The notes under the pieces: generated by a model | The model's database searches: none | Told to the model about the DNA's origin: nothing | What the model saw: the letters and a program-made list of their open reading frames with translations, nothing else | Position numbers and translations under genes: made by a program | Shown here: positions 6,869 to 12,017 of the stretch, piece by piece | How positions within the stretch are numbered: the first letter of the stretch is position 1 | Layout of the letters: each line of letters begins with the position of its first letter | NCBI GenBank assembly: GCA_903921945.1 | Contig: CAIXSC010000864.1 | Location: 1 to 12,017 of the forward strand | Origin: an uncultured Planctomycetaceae bacterium | Lineage (GTDB): Bacteria > Planctomycetota > Planctomycetia > Pirellulales > Pirellulaceae | Length of the DNA stretch: 12,017 nt | Direction of reading: 5' to 3'

Positions 6869-9399
6869 CAGGGACGCGCGTTGCGTGGAGGAATCACGTT
6901 GATGCCGGCGTCGCCGATAGGGTCTTCGGGGACGGGGCGGTATTCCCAAGGCAGCTCGCCGATACGAGGACTTTTGCCGCCGCGAGCTTGCCAAGTCACG
7001 TCGTTGCCATGGGTGCGGGCGTTCGGAGCCACGTTCGCGGCGACGACCGGCGGTAGCGAACCGGGAGCGGCGATCCGGGGCACAGATTCGAAATTGAACA
7101 TCATCCGCATGTCTTCATGTTCCAGATTGTGGCAATGGAAGACAAACGGACCGTTCCACGTGCGGAAACGCATGCGAATCCTCACGACCGTGTTTGGCCC
7201 AAGAACGATCGTGTCATGCAGTATCCGTCGCTCGTTGTCATCAAGGTAGCCGGTGATGTTCACCAAGTTTTCCAATTGAGGCACGGCAGGAGGGTCGGCG
7301 ATATCGATGATGTCATCGGCCAAAAAATCTTTTTCCACCGCAATGAGCTGGTGGCTTTCCAAGTGGATATGGATGGGATGCCACCAGCCGCCGCCTCCAT
7401 TTCGCAAGACCCATTCCTCGGCGGTTCCCAGGGTGGGCGTGGCGTTGGCGATCGTCGGATCGTAAAACCGACCGTTAATCTGCCAGGCGCCTTTGCCACG
7501 TTGAAAGATGAACTCGCGAACGGCCACGACATCCTTGTCGAGAATCGGGGAATGCGCTAGCAATGGGGTGCCGTCTTCAATCGTGGCATCTTCCGTTACC
7601 GGGATGGGAGCGCCCTTGACCACGATTTTCAGGAGCGCCATCGGCTTGTCGAGTTCGACGAGCGGAATTGGTTTCAGGCCGTCGGGATTGCCAGGCGGGG
7701 GATTGAAATCAAACGGCAAGGGCAAGACCCGAGGATCGCCGAGATCATCCAATTTGCCTTTCGGACCGCGACCGTTGGCTTGCGGCATCGTGTTCACGAG
7801 ATAAAACACGGCTGTCTCGCCGGGCTTTACGTTTTTTGCCAGTTCATCCTTTTTGAAGTCAATGACGATGTCGGCTCGGTTGGCCATTCCCAACATGACG
7901 CTTCTGCGGGTCAACGCTTGCGGCCAAAGCCAAGAGTCCTTGCCAATGCGGAGGAACGGCTTGGCCAGTTGCTCGTAGGTGTCCGTTCGTTTGGCGAACG
8001 CAGCTAAATCCGCCGCCTGCCGAGCGGCGTCGTCCTCGACTTCGGCGCCTGTGCCGTTCGCGGCTGGGCTGCCTCCCGCCCCGTCCTTCATCAACTTCTC
8101 GTAATCCGCCTCGGATAGGAGTCGCAAGCGGTAAAAACGGGCGTTGGACCCATTAAGCAGGCGCAGTCGATACTTGCGGTTTTCCACTTCCAGGAAAGGC
8201 CACGCGCCTCCATTGAGGAGGATCGTGTCGCCAAGATAGCCATTATGCCCCGTGGTATCGTAGGCAATCTGCCCCGTTTGTAAATCGATGACTTTATCCT
8301 GAATGACGATGGGGATGTCGTACGGGTTGTGGTAAGGCTCTTTGCCAACCCGATAAAACCCGGGAAGTTCGGGGTCTTCGAGGGCGGCAATGCAATCCGG
8401 ATTGGTTTCCAGCTTGTCGCCTTCGGGATCGTGGCAAGAAGTCTCGCCGAGTCCCGGCAATACCCGGGTCCGCAACAAGTGCAATTCAGGTTGGCCAAAG
8501 GTTGGAGCGACACCGGCCAATCCTTTCGAGACATTGTAGGCCGTCGCATCCATGGCATGGTCGTGATACCAGATCGTGGACTGGCTTTCGCCTACATCCG
8601 GAACATAACGAAAACCGCCTTCGGGACTGTTTTCCCGCGCTAGCGGCAGCGCGTTCGGATAGAAATAGTCGCGCGACTTTCCGGGCAGGACGTAAAAGGT
8701 CGGAAAGCCATCGGAATGCGAAGGATTGTGGCCACCATGTAAATGGACCGAAGTTTCGGTGTCGAGTTGGTTTTCATAACGCACCAAGACAGGTTGGCCA
8801 AGCCGCAAGGGCAACGCGGGACCGGGTATCTGGCCAGCGTAAGCGTAGACGCGCGCGGCACGGCCGTCCTTGGTGTCCGGTCGTAACTGGACGTTGGTTT
8901 CGACGATCGGCACGCGGTAACACTTGATGGGGTAATGCCCCCAATTCGCGATCGTGTCGGCCACTTTGCCCTGGGCGTCTTTAACCGGAACCCGCCCGAA
9001 TAACTCGCGCTTCTGCTGCCATGACGCCGCGCCAGGCGCCGCCGGCTTCGTCCCGGGCGGACCGAAGGCGAGCCAATGTTGCGGTGTTTCGGCCCATTCC
9101 CGGGCAACACCATGGTAGCTCTCGCCGATCGGAACTGGGTCGTTCGGTCCAAACGGTTGCGCGCCCGGCTTGGTCAGTTCCTCGTAAGTGCCAACCGCCA
9201 CGGGACGGAGAACTCGGAATCGCGGCAGCGTCCGGGAAAACGCGAAGGCGGGCAACTGCTCAAGGTTTTTCCGGTCGAAGCGCACAGACGGCTCGCGAAA
9301 GGGACCGCTTTCGTCCTGCCCGCTCGACTTCTGGTCCCGAACCGCACCCGCCAACAATACGGTGGCGGCCCCCTTCATCACATCCCGGCGGTTCAACAT
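6868..9399 (-). CDS. Tat-exported CotA-like multicopper oxidase
   Basis: An 843-residue multicopper oxidase with all four copper motifs: HLHGG (219-223, in a segment ending HSDGFP), YHDHAM (278-283), HPIHIH (674-679) and HCHNLEHEDMRM (755-766), which supplies the type 1 Cys756, His761 and axial Met766. HDHAM and HCHxLEHED point to the CotA/bilirubin-oxidase-like branch. The N-terminus (MLNRRDVMKGAATVLLAGAV) has a twin-arginine motif and hydrophobic core, so it is folded with copper and exported by Tat. It is longer than CotA (about 510 aa) because of an N-terminal extension, interior insertions and a tail of about 77 residues after the last copper site. Start: ATG at 9399 has GAGG 6 nt upstream and opens the Tat signal; the frame runs on to 9435. 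First gene of the cluster, overlapping the SCO ATG by 1 nt. Substrate (metal ion or phenolic) unknown. Confidence 0.93.
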   Translation of the reverse strand: MLNRRDVMKGAATVLLAGAVRDQKSSGQDESGPFREPSVRFDRKNLEQLPAFAFSRTLPRFRVLRPVAVGTYEELTKPGAQPFGPNDPVPIGESYHGVAREWAETPQHWLAFGPPGTKPAAPGAASWQQKRELFGRVPVKDAQGKVADTIANWGHYPIKCYRVPIVETNVQLRPDTKDGRAARVYAYAGQIPGPALPLRLGQPVLVRYENQLDTETSVHLHGGHNPSHSDGFPTFYVLPGKSRDYFYPNALPLARENSPEGGFRYVPDVGESQSTIWYHDHAMDATAYNVSKGLAGVAPTFGQPELHLLRTRVLPGLGETSCHDPEGDKLETNPDCIAALEDPELPGFYRVGKEPYHNPYDIPIVIQDKVIDLQTGQIAYDTTGHNGYLGDTILLNGGAWPFLEVENRKYRLRLLNGSNARFYRLRLLSEADYEKLMKDGAGGSPAANGTGAEVEDDAARQAADLAAFAKRTDTYEQLAKPFLRIGKDSWLWPQALTRRSVMLGMANRADIVIDFKKDELAKNVKPGETAVFYLVNTMPQANGRGPKGKLDDLGDPRVLPLPFDFNPPPGNPDGLKPIPLVELDKPMALLKIVVKGAPIPVTEDATIEDGTPLLAHSPILDKDVVAVREFIFQRGKGAWQINGRFYDPTIANATPTLGTAEEWVLRNGGGGWWHPIHIHLESHQLIAVEKDFLADDIIDIADPPAVPQLENLVNITGYLDDNERRILHDTIVLGPNTVVRIRMRFRTWNGPFVFHCHNLEHEDMRMMFNFESVPRIAAPGSLPPVVAANVAPNARTHGNDVTWQARGGKSPRIGELPWEYRPVPEDPIGDAGINVIPPRNARP

Positions 9400-9434
9400 G
9401 GCAATCCTCGTGGAAAAATGGGCATAATAGGTCA

Positions 9435-9463
9435 ACTCTAGATGCGGATCAGCCAGACGTCAA
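9435..9463 (-). promoter_or_regulatory. Candidate sigma-70-type promoter for the oxidase gene
   Basis: On the minus strand TTGACG (9463-9458) is followed after exactly 17 nt by TAGAGT (9440-9435). These match the -35 and -10 consensus at 5/6 and 4/6. Transcription would begin near 9428 and leave a leader of about 30 nt that includes the GAGG before the ATG at 9399. A second -10-like hexamer, TATTAT, lies at 9429-9424. Planctomycete promoters are poorly characterised, so this is tentative. Confidence 0.4.
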
Positions 9464-9470
9464 CGGACTT

Positions 9471-9489
9471 CACTCCACCCGACGGAGTG
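9471..9489. promoter_or_regulatory. Inverted repeat upstream of the oxidase promoter
   Basis: CACTCC (9471-9476), a 7-nt spacer and GGAGTG (9484-9489) form a perfect 6-bp dyad 7 bp upstream of the -35 candidate. On the plus strand it is followed by GTTTTTG, so it could also act as a small intrinsic terminator for rightward transcription, but no plus-strand gene precedes it. An operator for the copper cluster is the alternative. The 6-7-6 geometry resembles MerR-family dyads, but those normally lie between -35 and -10, which this does not. Confidence 0.35.
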
Positions 9490-9557
9490 GTTTTTGGGCG
9501 AGTGCCTTTCGCGGGAGATCAAGCCCGACCGATTCGAGGTGGTCGGCAAGCTTGAAA

Positions 9558-9629
9558 CAACGCCCTCTTTATTGGGCGTTGCCGATCTTCGGCCACGCCG
9601 CCTCCGGCTTGCGGCACGTCTTTGGACGT
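9558..9629 (+). ncRNA. Run of four adjacent hairpins, possible structured leader
   Basis: Four inverted repeats follow one another with almost no spacing: CAACGCCC/GGGCGTTG (9558-9581, loop 8), GCCGA/TCGGC (9581-9593, loop 3), GCCGC/GCGGC (9597-9615, loop 9) and ACGTC/GACGT (9616-9629, loop 4). A fifth, ACGCC/GGCGT, lies at 9668-9682. The run ends 72 bp before the M48 peptidase ATG, where it would form a structured 5' leader if transcribed from further upstream. It could equally be a dispersed intergenic repeat or a small RNA. No known riboswitch class is recognised. Confidence 0.45.
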
Positions 9630-9701
9630 CTTAGAAATCTGTAATCTGTTCTGAAGCTCGCGGCCGAACGCCTGCTGGGCGTGCTTAGGAATGCGATAAC
9701 G

Positions 9702-10862
9702 ATGGCGACGAGAGCGATGATCGATCCGTGCCGAGTTCGCTGCAACGCTCCAGCCCGACGATTGTGCCTGGGCGGAGTTCTGGGGCTGACGCTTCTCGCC
9801 TCGACACTGTTTGCCGAGCCGCCCGCAACGCGATTGCCGGCGGATGCGTCGCCGGATAGTCCACCGGATGCGTCGGTGGATGCCGCACGGCCGATGGCGA
9901 CTCGGGGTGCGAAGGATGCTGCGAAGACAACCGAGCGGCCCTTGAAAACCGGGAAGAGCAATTCAATCCCAAAAAAGGGGAGCGGAAGCAAACAGGGCGC
10001 GATGGGGAGCGGGAGAGTTTTTCCGTTCGATCCGTCGCGGATGCTCGAATCGTTCCTGGGACCGGCGGATCCGCAGGAACTCGCCGACTTGCAACGGGTA
10101 GAAATCGATTTGGAGGAGGAGCGGCGATGGGGGGCCGCGGCGACGGAGGCCTTGCTGGCCGATTTTCGGCGTCGCGACATCGCGGTCTCGCGCGATGGAC
10201 GGGACGTGGCGTACCTGCAAAAGCTGGTCGAGCAACTACGTCCCCGGATGAAACATGCCGATCGTTATCCGAAAATCCGCGTACTGGTGGCGGGCACGGA
10301 CTGGACGGATGCCCGATCGCTTCCCGGCGGAACGCTCGTCTTCTTCCGCGGATTGCTCGAGTTCGCGGGCAGCGAAGCGGCGCTCGTCGGGGTGGTTGGC
10401 CATGAGCTTTCCCATCTGGATCGCGGTCACCAACTGCATGATTTACGCCGGTTAGCAGCGGCAAAACAACGGTTTTCCAACGCGGCGGCGGGCGATCCGG
10501 CAGCGTTGTTCGCGGACGGCATGGCGTTCGTGCGCGGATTCGCTCGACCGTTTCGCCCCGAAGAGGAAACCGAAGCGGACCGCGACGCGGTCGCCTGGAT
10601 GATGGCTGCGGGCTACGACCCCAAGCAGCTTGCCGACCTGTTTCGTCGCTGGGACCGCCGCGAGGGGCGACGCGGCGCCGAACCGCCCGCCATGCTCGAA
10701 TTCCTCAGGTCGCATCCACCGCATGCCGAGCGACACGCGGACGTGCTGGCGGCAGCCGCTCGCTGGAAAGCTCCGCCCCAAGGCAACGCGGGCCGGCTGT
10801 ACATCGGCACTCGCAACCTGCGTGAGCGTGTTACCCGCGACGAGCGGCGATTTCCGGAGTGA
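9702..10862 (+). CDS. Exported M48-family zinc metallopeptidase
   Basis: A 386-residue protein (from ATG 9702) with a Sec-type signal (hydrophobic stretch LCLGGVLGLTLLAS, cleavage likely near LFA-EPP), a Pro/Asp/Lys-rich linker of about 70 residues, then an M48 catalytic domain. Landmarks, numbered from the upstream GTG at 9681: SLPGGTLVFFRGLL (213-226), the HELSH zinc/catalytic motif (241-245), the third zinc ligand in ETEAD (296-300), and SHPPHAERH (344-352), the family's usual C-terminal HPP-R element. M48 peptidases of this BepA/LoiP/Oma1-like type act in envelope quality control. Start: the frame opens at GTG 9681 without a Shine-Dalgarno; ATG 9702 has TTAGGA about 11 nt upstream and is preferred; ATG 9717 is also possible. 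It stands alone, divergent from the oxidase and convergent with the DUF1080 gene. Confidence 0.88.
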   Translation: MATRAMIDPCRVRCNAPARRLCLGGVLGLTLLASTLFAEPPATRLPADASPDSPPDASVDAARPMATRGAKDAAKTTERPLKTGKSNSIPKKGSGSKQGAMGSGRVFPFDPSRMLESFLGPADPQELADLQRVEIDLEEERRWGAAATEALLADFRRRDIAVSRDGRDVAYLQKLVEQLRPRMKHADRYPKIRVLVAGTDWTDARSLPGGTLVFFRGLLEFAGSEAALVGVVGHELSHLDRGHQLHDLRRLAAAKQRFSNAAAGDPAALFADGMAFVRGFARPFRPEEETEADRDAVAWMMAAGYDPKQLADLFRRWDRREGRRGAEPPAMLEFLRSHPPHAERHADVLAAAARWKAPPQGNAGRLYIGTRNLRERVTRDERRFPE

Positions 10863-10891
10863 ACGGCCTTGGAGGCGAGTGTTAGCGGGCT

Positions 10892-10911
10892 GACCCTTCG
10901 TCTTGAAGGTC
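10892..10911. terminator. Hairpin between converging M48 and DUF1080 genes
   Basis: GACC-c-TTC, loop GTCTT, GAA-GGTC forms a 7-bp stem with one bulged C, ending in TTT on the plus strand. It sits 30 bp past the M48 stop and 13 bp past the DUF1080 stop, the expected place for a shared bidirectional terminator. The T-run is short, so strength is uncertain. Confidence 0.45.
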
Positions 10912-10923
10912 TTTGGCGATCGA

Positions 10924-11844
10924 CTAGCCGGTGATTTCCCGAATCCGGATCGACTTCCAGCGGCACTTGGCGCCGTTGGGCCAGCCTTTGCCTCCGTGGA
11001 CTTGCACGGCAACGCTACCGGCGGGCGAAAGCGATTTCAGAACTTCGTCTTTGTTGTAGCGGGCGGCGGTCGAGGAGGCGCCATCGAATTGGCAAACTTC
11101 CAAGCCGTTGATCGAGGTGGTGATTTTGGGGAAGGCGCCGGCGACGCGGACCTTCACGAGGTTCCAGTCGTTGATTTTCCAGGCTTTGAGCCACGCGTCC
11201 GCCGAGCAACTGGACAACAAGCCAACCGATTCGGGCGACTTGGTGTTGACGGCGACCAAGCCGGTCAGTTTCTTGGCCGCGTCGTACACGCCATTGATGT
11301 CGTAGGGTCGGGTGTTCCAGCCACCGGTGCCTTCGCCGTACAGGTGGCCAACATTTCCAGCGTCGTGGTAATCGACCATCATTTGGATGCACTGGCCGCG
11401 GTCATTGCCACGGAGGAACAGTCCCGAGCAGACACCCCAATCCGGCATGATGGAGATTTCCAACTCGAAATCGCCAAATTTGCGATCGGTGAGCAGGATG
11501 CCGCCGTTGCCCGATCCTGGGGGATCCTGCTCGCCGGTGATCGTGCCTTCCTCGACACGCCAAACGCCACCTGTGCCGTGTCCAATGCGTTGCGGGTTTT
11601 TGTGCCAGCCTTGCAGCGTTTTTCCGTCGAACAACTCGATCCAGTCACCGGCCGCAGGCGCGGCATAGGCACGCGCAGTTAGGCCACGCGTGTTGGCAAG
11701 CGTGGCGAGGGTGGCGGCGGCCGTGCTCAGCACTGTCGGAGCGAGCAGATTTGACGCGATGGTGGCAGCGGTCGCGTCGGCGAGAAAGCCGCGCCGGGAG
11801 ACGCTCGACAAGGCGGGATCACGGGAGGGATTGGCGGCTGACAT
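10924..11844 (-). CDS. Tat-exported DUF1080 (3-keto-disaccharide hydrolase fold) protein
   Basis: A 306-residue protein with a twin-arginine signal (SRRGFLADATAAT, residues 16-28, then a hydrophobic stretch; cleavage probably near AYA-APAA, about 61) and a DUF1080 domain over about 68-303. Recognisable elements are DWIELFDGKTLQGWHKN (67-83), VWRVEEGTITGE (94-105), FGDFELEISIMPDWGVCSGL (123-142), LFLRGND, HLYGEGTGGWN (167-177) and a C-terminal RWKSIRIREI strand. DUF1080 is a concanavalin-like jelly-roll domain, expanded in Planctomycetota and now named 3-keto-disaccharide hydrolase; a role in exported glycan breakdown is plausible but the substrate is unknown. ATG 11844 has AAGGAG 9 nt upstream, one of the best ribosome sites here. 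It is monocistronic in this window and converges on the M48 gene. Confidence 0.93.
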   Translation of the reverse strand: MSAANPSRDPALSSVSRRGFLADATAATIASNLLAPTVLSTAAATLATLANTRGLTARAYAAPAAGDWIELFDGKTLQGWHKNPQRIGHGTGGVWRVEEGTITGEQDPPGSGNGGILLTDRKFGDFELEISIMPDWGVCSGLFLRGNDRGQCIQMMVDYHDAGNVGHLYGEGTGGWNTRPYDINGVYDAAKKLTGLVAVNTKSPESVGLLSSCSADAWLKAWKINDWNLVKVRVAGAFPKITTSINGLEVCQFDGASSTAARYNKDEVLKSLSPAGSVAVQVHGGKGWPNGAKCRWKSIRIREITG

Positions 11845-11948
11845 CGGAACGGGCTCCTTGAAGCGGGCAGTGATGAGTGGGAAACAATCGAGATGGTACG
11901 CGGACGAGGCTAAGGGATCGGAAACGGTGGATGGGGCGGTCAGTGGTA

Positions 11949-12017
11949 GGAATGCGGAATGTGGAATGTGGAATGTGGAATGTGGAATGTGGAATGTGGA
12001 ATGTGGAATGTGGAATG
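11949..12017. repeat. Tandem heptamer array, GGAATGT, running off the window end
   Basis: One variant copy GGAATGC (11949-11955) is followed by eight perfect copies of GGAATGT from 11956 and a partial ninth cut by the window end. The array starts 104 bp upstream of the DUF1080 ATG, so on that gene's coding strand it reads ACATTCC repeats in the upstream region. The true length cannot be seen. Together with the CCGTCAC array at 343-370 it shows that 7-bp arrays recur in this genome. Confidence 0.92.

Noticed and set aside
6868..6994. Longer SCO reading starting at 6994
   Set aside because: It would overlap the oxidase gene by 127 bp with an Arg-rich extension; the TGATG junction at 6868 is a better start and no signal peptide is gained.
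9558..9629. Integron attC site
   Set aside because: Palindromic arms such as AACGCCC/GGGCGTT recall attC ends, but they are only 8 nt apart and do not enclose the other stems; no integrase or cassette structure is seen.
9861..9879. Inverted repeat CCACCG/CGGTGG inside the M48 gene
   Set aside because: It lies in the low-complexity Pro/Asp-rich linker coding sequence, where repeated GC-rich codons give such palindromes by chance.

Overview
This window reads as chromosomal DNA from a GC-rich Planctomycetota bacterium. The evidence is gene content (a Tat-exported DUF1080 protein, a DUF6798-like membrane protein, a very large di-heme cytochrome c peroxidase homologue), sparse Shine-Dalgarno sites, and short tandem and inverted repeats in the gaps between genes. 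No rRNA, tRNA, CRISPR array, transposase or phage gene was found. The assignment rests on protein recognition by eye, not on a search.

Layout. Positions 1-563 hold no convincing gene: two diverged copies of a 160-bp unit with hairpins, then four copies of a 7-mer. Positions 564-3133, minus strand, hold three closely spaced genes: a multi-pass membrane protein (DUF6798-like), a NUDIX CoA-pyrophosphatase-like hydrolase and a small DUF167/YggU protein; the last two overlap by 4 nt. Positions 3134-3278 are a leader with an unusual series of GGTCGC motifs spaced 11-12 bp apart. Positions 3279-9399, minus strand, hold a redox/copper cluster: a Tat-exported CotA-like multicopper oxidase (843 aa), a SCO-like copper chaperone whose ATG shares one base with the oxidase stop codon, and a 931-aa exported di-heme peroxidase/MauG-family protein. 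Positions 9400-9701 are a divergent intergenic region with a promoter candidate for the oxidase and a run of back-to-back hairpins. Positions 9702-10862, plus strand, encode an exported M48 zinc peptidase. It converges on a Tat-exported DUF1080 protein (10924-11844, minus). Upstream of that gene a 7-bp tandem array (GGAATGT) runs off the window end.

How the genes may work together. The oxidase, SCO and cytochrome genes look like one co-directional unit for extracytoplasmic redox chemistry: SCO proteins handle copper, the oxidase needs four coppers, and the di-heme protein would exchange electrons with peroxide or a protein partner. The substrate cannot be read from the sequence. The SCO protein is odd: it shows no signal peptide or membrane anchor and carries a Met-every-fourth-residue repeat that could bind Cu(I). 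The NUDIX/DUF167/membrane genes look like a separate unit. The M48 and DUF1080 genes look like standalone envelope functions.
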